A stretch of DNA of 64,000 nucleotides from Actinobacillus suis ATCC 33415 (GCF_000739435.1 NZ_CP009159.1:62001-126000); one strand, 5' to 3'. Positions 44,730-55,392 are shown, counted from the first letter of the stretch. A program made the numbers and translations. The notes: generated from the sequence alone by a model not told the origin.

Positions 44730-46021
44730 TGAAAAAGGTCAAACTCTCTTTTAAGCACTTCTTTATTGAAACAGCGCTAGCGGCGGCAATTGCGTTTTTA
44801 TTCGGATTGTTTGCGTGGCATTTCTTAACGTGGTTTGCTCTGATTTTAGTCTTATTGCTCATTTGGCATCACTATAATGAACAGCGATTATTGCATTTAA
44901 TCGACCCGAATCGTAAAAGTAGCCGAAAGGTTTTAACTACATGGGAACATATTTCACAAACGGTCGCTTTTTATCAAAAACGTAACCGTCGAGAAAAAAT
45001 TAAAACGCTGCGATTACTCTCCAAATTAAACAAGAACATTCAATATTTACCGGATGCTATCATTATTTGTCATCATGACGGTACCATTTTGTGGTGCAAT
45101 AACGTTTCGCAAGAAATGCTAAATTTCTATTGGGATAAAAAACTCGAAAAGAGCGTGTTTAGCGTGATTTTTTATGAAGAGTTTAAAAAGTATTTTCATC
45201 AAAATAAGAAAAATCGACCGCTTGTATTAATGGATCGAGACGAGCGATATATCGAATTTCATTTAAATGATTACGATAGCGAAAGTTATTTAATTATTGC
45301 TCGTGACGTGACGCAAATGATTCGTTTACTACACTCCCGACAAACCTTTCTAACTAATATGAATCACGAACTGCGTACGCCGCTGACCGTATTGCGAGGT
45401 TATTTAGAATTGTTAGAAGGGCAAGCGGAAACCGAATTACAGCAAAAAAGTATTCAGGCAATGCAGTCACAGGCTAAGCGGATGGGAAATTTATTGGATC
45501 AGCTAAATTTATTGGCAAAAATCGAAACGTCTTCCAGTAAGGAACATTATGTGGTTGAAATGTCGGCAATGATTTTGGCATTACAAAAAAATGCGGATTT
45601 TTTAAAGCACAGTAAACAACAAATCATTTTTAATATCACCCCGAATATTACCGTACTAGGCGATGAAAATCAGCTGCAAAGTGCAGTGTCCAATTTGATT
45701 TATAATGCGGTCAAACACGCTGGTGACGGTGCGACTATTGAAGTAGATTGGCATTGGTGTAGTGAAGGTGCGGAGTTTAGCGTACGTGATAACGGGGTTG
45801 GGATTGAAGAAACGCACTTACCGCATTTAACCGAGCGTTTTTATCGAGTGGACGAATCACGCAGTAACCAAACCGGTGGCAGCGGCTTAGGGCTGGCGAT
45901 TGTGAAGTATGCGTTGGAGCAACACGGTTCTCAATTACAAATCAAAAGCGAAGTAGGCAAGGGAAGCCAGTTTAGTTTTATCATCAAAAAATCTCTGCTT
46001 GGCGAAACAAAAAATCATTAA
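44729..46021 (+). CDS. phoR: Phosphate sensor histidine kinase PhoR
   Basis: 430 residues. Two N-terminal membrane segments (residues 12-46), a PAS-like domain (ILWCNNVSQEMLNF), the phosphoacceptor H box FLTNMNHELRTPLTVL, and a catalytic ATP-binding domain with N box NLIYNAVKHA and G boxes DNGVGIE and GGSGLGLAIVK. It phosphorylates PhoB when phosphate is low. There is no phoU in the window. Confidence 0.95.
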   Translation: MKKVKLSFKHFFIETALAAAIAFLFGLFAWHFLTWFALILVLLLIWHHYNEQRLLHLIDPNRKSSRKVLTTWEHISQTVAFYQKRNRREKIKTLRLLSKLNKNIQYLPDAIIICHHDGTILWCNNVSQEMLNFYWDKKLEKSVFSVIFYEEFKKYFHQNKKNRPLVLMDRDERYIEFHLNDYDSESYLIIARDVTQMIRLLHSRQTFLTNMNHELRTPLTVLRGYLELLEGQAETELQQKSIQAMQSQAKRMGNLLDQLNLLAKIETSSSKEHYVVEMSAMILALQKNADFLKHSKQQIIFNITPNITVLGDENQLQSAVSNLIYNAVKHAGDGATIEVDWHWCSEGAEFSVRDNGVGIEETHLPHLTERFYRVDESRSNQTGGSGLGLAIVKYALEQHGSQLQIKSEVGKGSQFSFIIKKSLLGETKNH

Positions 46022-46098
46022 AACAGTATTTTTTACTCAACAAATGGGGAATTTGCCAGTAAAATGCCTGTTTTTCTGTCCATTAAGAGAGCTTAGTC

Positions 46099-48012
46099 AT
46101 GTCTGATAAACGCTACGGTGCTGATGAAATTACCGTTTTAAAAGATCTTGAACCCGTCCAACTTCGTCCCGGAATGTACACCGATACCACTCGTCCGAAC
46201 CATTTAGGGCAAGAAGTCATCGATAACAGTGTCGATGAAGCGTTATCCGGCTACGCCTCTCAAATTGACGTGATTCTCCATGCGGATAATTCATTAGAAG
46301 TGATTGATAACGGCCGAGGAATGCCGGTTGATATTCACTCTACCGAAAAAATTTCCGGTGTGGAGTTAATTCTCACTAAGCTACACGCAGGCGGTAAGTT
46401 TTCTAATAAAAACTACACATTCTCAGGCGGTTTACACGGGGTAGGGATCTCGGTAGTAAACGCTCTCTCGCAACGTGTAGAAATCAAAATTAAGCGTAAC
46501 GGTGAAATCTATACGATTGCCTTTGAAAACGGGGTAAAAGTAGAAGAGTTAACTGTAATTGGCAGTTGTCCGAAAAAACAAACCGGTACTACCGTTCGTT
46601 TCTATCCGAACCCAAAATACTTTGATTCGCCGAGATTTTCGGTCAGTCGTTTACGTCACCTATTACGTGCCAAAGCGGTACTTTGCCCGAAATTAACCAT
46701 TAATTTCGTTGATCATATCAATAACAATAGCGAAACTTGGTATTACGAAGACGGTTTATCCGATTATTTAAGCGAAGCGTTAAAAGAATTCGAATGTTTG
46801 CCGAATCCACCGTTTATTGGCGATGTTTCCTCTGAAACCGAAGCGGTAAGTTGGGCATTAACTTGGCTACCGGAAGGTGGCGAGCTATTGGCTGAGAGTT
46901 ATGTGAACCTGATTCCGACTGCACAAGGTGGTACGCACGTAAACGGTTTACGTAACGGCTTATTAAAAGCAATGGTGGAATTCTGCGAAATTCATAATTT
47001 ACTGCCGAAGAGCGTTAAATTAACCGCTGATGACGTGTGGAATCGCTGCGCTTATGTACTTTCGTTAAAAATTCAAGAACCGCAATTTGCAGGACAAACT
47101 AAAGAACGTCTTTCCTCTCGTCAGGCTTCCAGTTATGTGGATAGCACAATCAAAGATGCGTTCAGTTTATGGTTAAATCAAAACGTACAAACCGGTAAAT
47201 TGATTGCTGAAATGGCGATTTCATCGGCGCAAAGCCGTTTGCGTGCGGCGAAAAAAGTGGTACGTAAAAAGTTAGTGAGCGGCCCTGCATTACCGGGGAA
47301 ATTGGCAGATTGTACTTCGCAAGATTTAAGTCGTACCGAGTTGTTCTTAGTGGAAGGGGATTCTGCGGGCGGTTCGGCAAAACAGGCGCGAGATAAAGAT
47401 TATCAAGCGATTTTGCCGTTACGAGGTAAAATTCTGAATACGTGGGAAGTGTCTTCCGATCAAGTGCTTGCCTCTCAAGAAGTTCACGATATTGCGGTAG
47501 CGCTTGGGATTGATCCGGATAACGATAATTTAGATGAACTGCGTTACGGTAAGGTATGTATTCTTGCCGATGCGGATTCGGACGGTTTACATATTGCGAC
47601 TTTATTATGTGCATTGTTTTTGCGCCATTTCCCGAATTTAGTCAAAAACGGGCACGTTTATGTGGCAATGCCACCACTTTATCGGATTGATATTGGTAAA
47701 GACGAAGTACATTACGCCCTTGATGAAGCGGAAAAAGAAGCGATTTTAGCTCGTCTCGCCAAGAAAAAAGGTAAACCAAACGTACAGCGTTTTAAAGGTT
47801 TAGGTGAGATGAATCCAAGCCAATTACGTGAAACCACAATGGATCCGAGTACGCGTCGGTTAGTACAGCTTACACTTGATGAGTTGGATACAACCGAAGA
47901 AAACGAGCCGAATACCTTTGAAATTATGGATATGTTGCTGGCGAAGAAACGAGCGGAAGATCGTAAGCAATGGCTACAAAATCGCGGTGATGAAGCGGAG
48001 CTTAGTGTGTAG
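46099..48012 (+). CDS. parE: DNA topoisomerase IV subunit B ParE
   Basis: 637 residues of a GHKL ATPase type II topoisomerase: ATP-binding QEVIDNSVDEALSGYASQID and DNGRGMPVD, GGLHGVGISVVNALS, and the TOPRIM motifs ELFLVEGDSAGGSAKQ and DADSDGLHI. It acts with ParC in decatenating daughter chromosomes. Length and the PGM-YTDTTRP stretch point to ParE, not GyrB. parC is not in the window. Confidence 0.95.
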   Translation: MSDKRYGADEITVLKDLEPVQLRPGMYTDTTRPNHLGQEVIDNSVDEALSGYASQIDVILHADNSLEVIDNGRGMPVDIHSTEKISGVELILTKLHAGGKFSNKNYTFSGGLHGVGISVVNALSQRVEIKIKRNGEIYTIAFENGVKVEELTVIGSCPKKQTGTTVRFYPNPKYFDSPRFSVSRLRHLLRAKAVLCPKLTINFVDHINNNSETWYYEDGLSDYLSEALKEFECLPNPPFIGDVSSETEAVSWALTWLPEGGELLAESYVNLIPTAQGGTHVNGLRNGLLKAMVEFCEIHNLLPKSVKLTADDVWNRCAYVLSLKIQEPQFAGQTKERLSSRQASSYVDSTIKDAFSLWLNQNVQTGKLIAEMAISSAQSRLRAAKKVVRKKLVSGPALPGKLADCTSQDLSRTELFLVEGDSAGGSAKQARDKDYQAILPLRGKILNTWEVSSDQVLASQEVHDIAVALGIDPDNDNLDELRYGKVCILADADSDGLHIATLLCALFLRHFPNLVKNGHVYVAMPPLYRIDIGKDEVHYALDEAEKEAILARLAKKKGKPNVQRFKGLGEMNPSQLRETTMDPSTRRLVQLTLDELDTTEENEPNTFEIMDMLLAKKRAEDRKQWLQNRGDEAELSV

Positions 48013-48023
48013 CTCTTGATAAA

Positions 48024-48118
48024 ACAAGCGGTCGATTTTTACTGAATCTTTGCAATTTGGCAGGCTGAAATGTGAGAACTTTCCATTTGCAAAATATTAG
48101 CGAAAATCGACCGCTTGT
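48024..48118. terminator. Widely spaced inverted USS pair after parE
   Basis: ACAAGCGGTCGATTTT at the left and AAAATCGACCGCTTGT at the right, perfect 16-base inverted arms separated by about 60 bases. Confidence 0.65.
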
Positions 48119-48252
48119 ATTGTTAGTGTGGTGTTAATAAAAAGCTAAAAATATTTTTGAAAAGGTTCACATTTTTCTTACATTTCTATTTCTTTCCTTA
48201 AAATTTTGTGTATAGTGCCTTTGCATTTTAATTGTCCTATTGTGGGGGCGCT

Positions 48253-49644
48253 ATGGACGCAACTTCTTTATCTATCAAGAAAACCAACATGCGTAATAAT
48301 GTCATTTTTATTGCGAATGTTGCATTGTTTTTCATTCTTCTCAATACATTACCTTTTGCGCCTGAAGCGAATAAAGGCTTAGCGTTATTAGTATTTGTTG
48401 CTGTATTGTGGCTCACTGAAGCTTTACATGTCACTGTAACAGCTTTACTCGTTCCAATTCTTTCGATTGCATTAGGATTGGTTAAATCTAAAGATGCATT
48501 AGTGGCATTTGCTGATCCGACAATTTTCCTTTTCTTTGGTGGTTTTGCCTTAGCGACCGCATTACATATTCAGCAATTAGATCGTCTCATTGCGAATAAA
48601 ATTATGGCAATGGCAAAGGGTAAACTTTCTGTTGCGGTGATTTATTTGTTTGCGGTGACAGCATTCCTTTCAATGTGGATGAGTAATACTGCAACCGCTG
48701 CGATGATGTTACCGTTGGCGATGGGAATTTTAAGCAAATTGGATCGCTCTCAACATCATAATACTTATGTATTCGTATTACTGGGTATTGCTTATAGTGC
48801 AAGTATTGGTGGAATGGGAACCTTGGTTGGCAGTCCGCCGAATGCGATCGTGGCGTCACAATTGCATCTGTCATTTGCAGACTGGATGAAATATGGTTTA
48901 CCGATTATGTTTATCTTGCTGCCGGTAATGGTTGGCGTGCTGTATGTCGTGTTTAAGCCTAAATTTAATGTGAAGTTTGAACAAACTTTTGAAAAAATTG
49001 AGCTTAATCGTGATCGTATTCTAACCTTGGTTATTTTCGTTTTCATTGCTTTAAGCTGGGTGTTTAGCTCTCAATTGAATCCGATCATTTCAGGTTTATT
49101 AGGGTTAAAAGGCAATATCGGTAGCTTTGATAGTATTATGGCAATGGTTGCTGCCGCACTAATTTGTATTACCCGTGTGGCAACTTGGCAACAGGTTCAA
49201 GAGAATACCGAATGGGGCGTATTATTCCTATTTGGTGGTGGTTTAACCTTGAGTGCGGTACTTGGTCAAACCGGTGCAAGTAAAATTATGGCGGATGGAA
49301 TTGTTGCTTTAATTGACGGTAGCCACTTTTATGTAATTGGGTTAATTGTTGCTGCCTTTATTATTTTCTTAACCGAATTTACTTCAAATACGGCAAGTGC
49401 GGCGTTATTAGTGCCGATCTTTATCTCGATTGCACAAGCGCTTAATATGCCACCGCTTGGTTTAGCGTTAATCATTGGTTTAGGCGCAAGCTGTGCCTTT
49501 ATGTTGCCGGTGGCAACGCCGCCGAATGCGATTGTATTCGGAACGGGACAAATTAAACAAAATGAAATGGTTAAAGCCGGTTTCTGGTTAAATATCATTT
49601 GTGTTGTGGTAATTGCTACTATCGGCTATGTATTTTGGTTATGA
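48253..49644 (+). CDS. DASS-family divalent anion:sodium symporter, copy 1
   Basis: 463 residues with about eleven membrane segments. The family signature SNT motifs are clear: MWMSNTATAAMMLPLA in the N-half and EFTSNTASAALLVPIF in the C-half; SNT loops bind the carboxylate substrate and Na+ in VcINDY. Substrate may be C4- or C6-dicarboxylate or citrate; it cannot be read out. The ATG at 48253 has GGGGG before it. First of three tandem paralogues. Confidence 0.88.
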   Translation: MDATSLSIKKTNMRNNVIFIANVALFFILLNTLPFAPEANKGLALLVFVAVLWLTEALHVTVTALLVPILSIALGLVKSKDALVAFADPTIFLFFGGFALATALHIQQLDRLIANKIMAMAKGKLSVAVIYLFAVTAFLSMWMSNTATAAMMLPLAMGILSKLDRSQHHNTYVFVLLGIAYSASIGGMGTLVGSPPNAIVASQLHLSFADWMKYGLPIMFILLPVMVGVLYVVFKPKFNVKFEQTFEKIELNRDRILTLVIFVFIALSWVFSSQLNPIISGLLGLKGNIGSFDSIMAMVAAALICITRVATWQQVQENTEWGVLFLFGGGLTLSAVLGQTGASKIMADGIVALIDGSHFYVIGLIVAAFIIFLTEFTSNTASAALLVPIFISIAQALNMPPLGLALIIGLGASCAFMLPVATPPNAIVFGTGQIKQNEMVKAGFWLNIICVVVIATIGYVFWL

Positions 49645-49888
49645 TAGCGTAGTAAAAAAATAGCGAAAATTAACCGCTTGCGCCTTATTCTTCTGGTTTA
49701 TATCTAACCTAGAATAGGGCGTTTTTTATATCTATTGGTTGTACCTGTTTAAATTTCTAACTAAAAATTATGATATATCTCATGTTTTTTTATTTTGGTT
49801 ATTTTTTTGAAATGATTTTTTGATATAGTCACTTTGTTTTAAATAAATCGTAACATTCTAATCAAATTCGAAACATGAGGGTCATTGA

Positions 49889-51286
49889 ATGTCTGAAGCT
49901 AAGCAATTTAAAGAAGATGTGGCTAAAAATCGTCGAAATACCATCATTTATATTCTTGATGTGATTTTATTTTTAGCATTACTTACCTTTTTACCTTTTG
50001 ATCCTGCTCCGACTAAAGCGCTTGCTTTGCTTGCTTTTGTTGCAGTGTTATGGTTGACAGAAGCTATGCATGTAACAATTACGGCATTATTTATTCCGGT
50101 ACTTTCCGTTTTGTTAGGATTGGTTGAATCTAAGCAAGCATTAGTGGCATTTGCTGATCCGACAATCTTCTTATTTTTTGGTGGCTTTGCATTAGCTACA
50201 GCATTACATATTCAAAAAATTGATAAACTAATTGCCAACAAAATTATGGCGCTTGCCAAAGGCAATTTATTTGTTGCTGTGCTCTATCTTTTCCTTGTGA
50301 CAGCCGTGCTTTCAATGTGGATGAGTAATACCGCAACCGCCGCAATGATGTTACCGCTAGCCTTAGGTTTATTAAGCAATATGGATAAAGAACGAGATCA
50401 CAACACATTTGCTTTTGTCATTTTAGGTATTGCGTATAGTGCAGGTCTTGGCGGTATGGGGACTTTAGTAGGTAGCCCTCCGAATGCGATTGCGGCATCA
50501 CAATTAGGTATCGGTTTTGCCGAGTGGCTCATGTATGGCTTACCAATGGTAGCGATTTTATTACCGATGGCATTAGTGGTGCTATATTTTAACTTCCGTC
50601 CGAAGTTTTCCGGTAGTTTTGAATATCATGCGGAAGATATTCCGATGAACCGTAAACGTCTTATTACGCTCAGTATTTTTGTTGTGATTGCACTTTGTTG
50701 GGTTTTCGGTCAACAAGTAAATAGTTTTATTTCGCCTCTTTTAGGTTTATCAAAAAATATTGGTAGTTTTGATAGTATTGTTGCGATGATTGCAGCTCTT
50801 GCTTTATGTGCTTCACGTGTCACCACTTGGAATCAATTACAAGAAGGAACTGAGTGGGGCGTGTTGTTCTTATTCGGTGGCGGTTTAACCCTAAGTTATG
50901 TGTTAAGTCACACTGGCGCGAGTAAAATCATGGCAGAAGGTATCGTTTCATTAATTGAGGGGAAACACTATTACATTATTTGCTTAATTATTGCGGCGTT
51001 TATTGTGTGTTTAACCGAATTTACGTCAAATACGGCAAGTGCGGCATTGCTTGTACCAATTTTTATCTCCATTGCAGAGTCATTAAACCTTGATCCTCGT
51101 GCATTTGCTTTAATTATCGGTTTTGGTGCTTCATGTGCCTTTATGATGCCGGTGGGTACGCCGCCGAATGCGATTGCATTTAGTACGGGTATTGTAAAAC
51201 AAAGCGATATGTTACGTTCGTATAAACTTAGTATCGTTTGTATTCTAGCCATCTCTCTTATCGGTTATTTCTTTTGGTTGAAATAA
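49889..51286 (+). CDS. DASS-family divalent anion:sodium symporter, copy 2
   Basis: 465 residues, highly similar in order and motifs to the previous copy (VLSMWMSNTATAAMMLPLAL and TEFTSNTASAALLVPIFISI). A 244-base gap with a USS fragment separates the two, so each may have its own promoter. A hairpin follows at 51302-51330. Confidence 0.88.
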   Translation: MSEAKQFKEDVAKNRRNTIIYILDVILFLALLTFLPFDPAPTKALALLAFVAVLWLTEAMHVTITALFIPVLSVLLGLVESKQALVAFADPTIFLFFGGFALATALHIQKIDKLIANKIMALAKGNLFVAVLYLFLVTAVLSMWMSNTATAAMMLPLALGLLSNMDKERDHNTFAFVILGIAYSAGLGGMGTLVGSPPNAIAASQLGIGFAEWLMYGLPMVAILLPMALVVLYFNFRPKFSGSFEYHAEDIPMNRKRLITLSIFVVIALCWVFGQQVNSFISPLLGLSKNIGSFDSIVAMIAALALCASRVTTWNQLQEGTEWGVLFLFGGGLTLSYVLSHTGASKIMAEGIVSLIEGKHYYIICLIIAAFIVCLTEFTSNTASAALLVPIFISIAESLNLDPRAFALIIGFGASCAFMMPVGTPPNAIAFSTGIVKQSDMLRSYKLSIVCILAISLIGYFFWLK

Positions 51287-51301
51287 ATTGATTGAATTCT
51301 G

Positions 51302-51330
51302 AAAAGCGTAGCGTATCGGCTACGCTTTTT
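51302..51330 (+). terminator. Terminator after the second DASS gene
   Basis: AAAAGCGTAGC and GCTACGCTTTTTT around GTATCG. Confidence 0.85.
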
Positions 51331-51420
51331 TGTTTTACCTCTTTACTTTTGATAAAAATACGCTATTGTCGAATTTAGCGTCTATAAAAGACCAATATGC
51401 AAACAATAAGAGGTATAACT

Positions 51421-52809
51421 ATGTCAAAAACAACTAAAAGCCCAATAAGGGGCATGATAATTTTATTGCTGGATCTGATACTGTTTTTTGCGTTGATTAA
51501 ATTACTACCGTTTAATCCGCAAGAGAATCGAGGACTGGCATTGCTTATTTTTGTCGGCATTTTATGGCTAACCGAAGCTTTCAATATTACTGTTACCTCT
51601 TTAATGGTGCCTATTTTTGCCATTTTCTTGAATGTCTTATCGACTAAAGCGGCTTTCGCTCCTTTCTCTGAGCCTATTATCTTTATGTTTTTTGGTGGTT
51701 TTGTTATTGCCGCCGTACTTAATTTACAGAAAATTGATTTATGGATTGCTAATCATGTGATTCGTTTAGCTAAAGGTAATTTAAAACTTACCATTATCTA
51801 TTTATTCGGCGTAACGGCTGGGCTTTCATTATTTATTAATAATACGGCAGTTGCGGCGTTAATGTTGCCTTTAACACTTGGGATTTTGCATCAGTTAGAT
51901 TTCCAACAACATCGCAGATTATATGTATTTGTACTACTTGGCATTGCGTTTAGTTCAAGTATCGGGGGGATGGGAACATTAGTAGGCTCTGCTCCAAATG
52001 CGATTTTAGCCTCTTATATTAAGGTGTCATTTTCTGAATGGCTCGCTTATGGAATGCCTGTTGCCGTGTTATTAATGATTGCGATGGTGTTTTCGTTATT
52101 AGTGGTGTTACGACCGAACTTTAACGTACCGTTTGAAGTAAAAGTTGAACAAATTCCATTAACAGTACAACGTTTGACGACATTAGTTGTTTTTTGTATA
52201 ACGGCAATCTTATTAACCTTCAGTAGTATGATTGAGCCATTATTACGTCAGGCATTGGAATTAAAGGAGTCAATTAAAAGTTTTGATGCAGTGATCGCAA
52301 TGATTGCTGTTGTCGTGCTTTGTATTACGAATACGGCTACTTGGGCACAGATTCAAGAACGTGCCGAGTGGGGCGTATTAATGTTATTCGGTGGCGGGTT
52401 AACCCTTGGTATCGTGTTGAAAGATACCGGTGCAAGTAAAATTCTGGCTGACGGTATCGTAAACTATATCGGTAATAAACATTGGCTGATTATGACGCTT
52501 TCTATGGCGGCGTTTATTGTGTTTTTAACCGAATTTACTTCAAATACCGCAAGTGCTGCGTTAATGATGCCGATTTTTATTTCGGTCGCAAATTCTTTAG
52601 GCTTACCGCCGATTTCACTGGCTGCAATTATTGCTTGCGGTGCTTCGGCAGCATTTATGTTGCCGATCGCAACTCCGCCAAATGCGATTGTTTTTGCTAC
52701 CGGTTATATTAAACAAAGTGAGATGGTTAAAGTCGGATTACTTATGAATCTTGCTTGTGTATTAATTATTGGCTGCTTGTCGTATTTCTTCTGGACCACT
52801 TGGTGGTAG
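51421..52809 (+). CDS. DASS-family divalent anion:sodium symporter, copy 3 (divergent)
   Basis: 462 residues, same fold and length but less like the other two. The first SNT motif is changed to NNT (LSLFINNTAVAALMLPLTL), the second is intact (EFTSNTASAALMMPIF). In VcINDY the first Ser helps to form the substrate carboxylate site, so its loss suggests different specificity. Start ATG 51421 has AAGAGGT before it; an upstream in-frame ATG at 51397 is less likely. It has its own promoter region after the terminator of copy 2. Confidence 0.87.
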   Translation: MSKTTKSPIRGMIILLLDLILFFALIKLLPFNPQENRGLALLIFVGILWLTEAFNITVTSLMVPIFAIFLNVLSTKAAFAPFSEPIIFMFFGGFVIAAVLNLQKIDLWIANHVIRLAKGNLKLTIIYLFGVTAGLSLFINNTAVAALMLPLTLGILHQLDFQQHRRLYVFVLLGIAFSSSIGGMGTLVGSAPNAILASYIKVSFSEWLAYGMPVAVLLMIAMVFSLLVVLRPNFNVPFEVKVEQIPLTVQRLTTLVVFCITAILLTFSSMIEPLLRQALELKESIKSFDAVIAMIAVVVLCITNTATWAQIQERAEWGVLMLFGGGLTLGIVLKDTGASKILADGIVNYIGNKHWLIMTLSMAAFIVFLTEFTSNTASAALMMPIFISVANSLGLPPISLAAIIACGASAAFMLPIATPPNAIVFATGYIKQSEMVKVGLLMNLACVLIIGCLSYFFWTTWW

Positions 52810-52965
52810 CACTCCATTTGGAGTCTGGCAGGTCAAATAAGCGGTCAAAAATTGGCTGTTTTTTGCAAAATTATGCAAGAATTTGATCTACATTCGCCCA
52901 AAATGGGTAGAAAATGATATAATCATGCTGTTTTATTTTTGAAACTTAAAAAAGAGGAACTTACT

Positions 52966-54141
52966 ATGTCAGTTATTAAAATGGCAGACCTTGATCTTGC
53001 TGGCAAACGTTTATTTATCCGTGCTGATTTAAACGTACCGGTAAAAGATGGCAAAGTGACATCTGATGCACGTATTCGTGCAACCATTCCTACCTTAAAA
53101 TTAGCATTACAAAAAGGTGCTAAAGTAATGGTAACTTCTCACTTAGGCCGTCCAACTGAAGGTGTATTCGAAGAAGCAAACTCTTTACAACCTGTAGTTG
53201 ATTATTTAAATGCATCAGATTTAGGTGTGCCGGTGCGCTTAGTACGTGACTACTTAGACGGTGTTGATGTTGCGGAAAACGAAATCGTAGTGCTTGAAAA
53301 CGTACGTATTAATAAAGGTGAGAAGAAAAACGATCCTGAACTTGCGAAAAAATATGCAGCGCTTTGTGATGTATTCGTAATGGACGCATTTGGTACGGCA
53401 CACCGTGCGGAAGGTTCTACTTACGGTGTTGCACAATTTGCACCGGTTGCATGTGCTGGCCCGTTATTAGCGGCAGAATTAGATGCATTAGGTAAAGCAT
53501 TAAAAGAGCCACAACGTCCGATGTTAGCAATCGTAGGTGGTTCAAAAGTTTCTACTAAATTAACTGTTTTAGACAGCCTTTCAAAAATCGCAGACCAATT
53601 AATCGTTGGTGGCGGTATCGCAAATACTTTCATCGCAGCAGAAGGTCACGCTGTAGGTAAATCTTTATATGAAGAAGATTTAATCCCTGAAGCAAAACGT
53701 TTAGCTGCAGCAACCAATATCCCCGTTCCAGTTGATGTACGTGTAGGTACAGAATTCTCTGAAACCGCTCCGGCAACAGAAAAAGCGGTATCTGAAGTTC
53801 AAGCAGATGAATCAATTTTCGATATTGGTGACAAATCAGCAGAAGAATTAGCAAATATCATCAAATCTGCAAAAACTATTCTTTGGAATGGTCCAGTTGG
53901 CGTGTTTGAATTCCCTAACTTCCGTAAAGGTACTGAAGTGATTTCAAACGCAATTGCAGAAGCAACGGCAAACGGTGCATTCTCTATTGCGGGCGGTGGT
54001 GATACATTAGCGGCAATCGATTTATTCGGTATTGCAGATAAAATCTCTTATATTTCAACAGGTGGCGGCGCGTTCTTAGAATTCGTAGAAGGCAAAGTAT
54101 TACCGGCAGTTGAAATCTTAGAGAAACGTGCAAACGGCTAA
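52966..54141 (+). CDS. pgk: Phosphoglycerate kinase
   Basis: 391 residues. Glycolytic kinase that makes ATP from 1,3-bisphosphoglycerate. N-terminal [20 protein letters not shown] and the nucleotide-binding [14 protein letters not shown], plus [13 protein letters not shown]. The ATG at 52966 has AGAGGAA 7 bases before it; an in-frame ATG at 52939 would add 9 residues and is rejected. fba follows, as usual in the gammaproteobacterial pgk-fba pair. Confidence 0.96.
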   Translation: MSVIKMADLDLAGKRLFIRADLNVPVKDGKVTSDARIRATIPTLKLALQKGAKVMVTSHLGRPTEGVFEEANSLQPVVDYLNASDLGVPVRLVRDYLDGVDVAENEIVVLENVRINKGEKKNDPELAKKYAALCDVFVMDAFGTAHRAEGSTYGVAQFAPVACAGPLLAAELDALGKALKEPQRPMLAIVGGSKVSTKLTVLDSLSKIADQLIVGGGIANTFIAAEGHAVGKSLYEEDLIPEAKRLAAATNIPVPVDVRVGTEFSETAPATEKAVSEVQADESIFDIGDKSAEELANIIKSAKTILWNGPVGVFEFPNFRKGTEVISNAIAEATANGAFSIAGGGDTLAAIDLFGIADKISYISTGGGAFLEFVEGKVLPAVEILEKRANG

Positions 54142-54150
54142 TTCTTTACT

Positions 54151-54252
54151 CCCCCTCTTTGAAAAAGAGGGGGCTGGGGGGAGATTTTACAAGCGGTGAT
54201 TTTTCTCTGATTTTTTACAAATCTCCCCTAACCCCTCTTTACTAAAGAGGGG
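54151..54252. repeat. 102-bp nested inverted repeat between pgk and fba
   Basis: Each end is itself a hairpin: CCCCCTCTTT/AAAGAGGGGG (54151-54173) and CCCCTCTTT/AAAGAGGGG (54232-54252). The inner arms GGGGAGATTT and AAATCTCCCC also pair. A USS core (ACAAGCGGT) is in the middle. A related C/T-rich fragment is near 27632-27705. Confidence 0.75.
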
Positions 54253-54291
54253 AATAATTTTGAATTTATTAACACTATAGGAAACTCAAAA

Positions 54292-55368
54292 ATGGCATTA
54301 TTAGACATCGTAAAACCGGGTGTAGTAACAGGCGACGACGTTCAAAAAGTATTCGCTTATGCTAAAGCAAACAATTTTGCAATTCCGGCGGTAAACTGTG
54401 TAGGTTCTGACTCTGTAAATGCAGTATTAGAAACAGCAGCGCGTGTAAAAGCACCCGTTATCGTTCAGTTCTCTAACGGTGGTGCACAATTCTATGCAGG
54501 TAAAGGTATCAAACCAGCATCAGGTGCTCGTGCAGATGTTTTAGGTGCAATCGCAGGTGCGAAACACGTTCACGCGTTAGCAGAAGAGTACGGTGTACCG
54601 GTAATTCTTCATACTGACCACGCTGCGAAAAAATTACTTCCATGGATTGACGGTTTATTAGATGCGGGTGAAAAACACTTTGCGGAAACAGGTAAACCTT
54701 TATTCTCTTCTCACATGATCGACCTTTCAGAAGAGCCAATGGAAGAAAACATGGCAATCTGCCGTGAGTACTTAGCTCGTATGGATAAAATGGGTATGAC
54801 ACTTGAAATTGAAATCGGTATTACCGGTGGTGAAGAAGATGGTGTTGACAACTCAGATGTTGAAGAGTCTAAATTATATACTCAACCGGAAGATGTTTTA
54901 TACGTTTACGACCAATTAAACCCAGTAAGCCCACGTTTCACTGTTGCCGCTGCATTCGGTAACGTACACGGTGTTTACAAACCGGGTAACGTAAAATTAA
55001 AACCTTCAATCTTAGGTGCATCACAAGAGTTCGTTTCTAAAGAGCGTAACCTTCCTGCGAAATCAATCGACTTCGTATTCCACGGTGGTTCTGGTTCATC
55101 ACGTGAAGAAATCCGTGAAGCGATCAGCTACGGTGCGATCAAAATGAACATCGATACAGATACGCAATGGGCGTCTTGGGATGGTATTCTTCAATTCTAC
55201 AAAGCGAACGAAGCATACTTACAAGGTCAATTAGGTAACCCTGAAGGTCCAGATTCTCCAAACAAAAAATACTACGATCCACGTGTTTGGTTACGTAAAA
55301 TGGAAGAATCTATGTCTAAACGCTTAGAACAATCTTTCGAAGATTTAAACTGTGTAAACGTTTTATAA
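54292..55368 (+). CDS. fba: Class II fructose-bisphosphate aldolase
   Basis: 358 residues, zinc-dependent class II enzyme splitting fructose 1,6-bisphosphate. Zinc-ligand motifs VPVILHTDHAAKKLLPWIDG and IEIGITGGEEDGVDN, and YGAIKMNIDTDTQWASWDG near the end. Separated from pgk by a repeat. Confidence 0.96.
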   Translation: MALLDIVKPGVVTGDDVQKVFAYAKANNFAIPAVNCVGSDSVNAVLETAARVKAPVIVQFSNGGAQFYAGKGIKPASGARADVLGAIAGAKHVHALAEEYGVPVILHTDHAAKKLLPWIDGLLDAGEKHFAETGKPLFSSHMIDLSEEPMEENMAICREYLARMDKMGMTLEIEIGITGGEEDGVDNSDVEESKLYTQPEDVLYVYDQLNPVSPRFTVAAAFGNVHGVYKPGNVKLKPSILGASQEFVSKERNLPAKSIDFVFHGGSGSSREEIREAISYGAIKMNIDTDTQWASWDGILQFYKANEAYLQGQLGNPEGPDSPNKKYYDPRVWLRKMEESMSKRLEQSFEDLNCVNVL

Positions 55369-55392
55369 TTTCAGATTGTAAAAAGTTAACCA

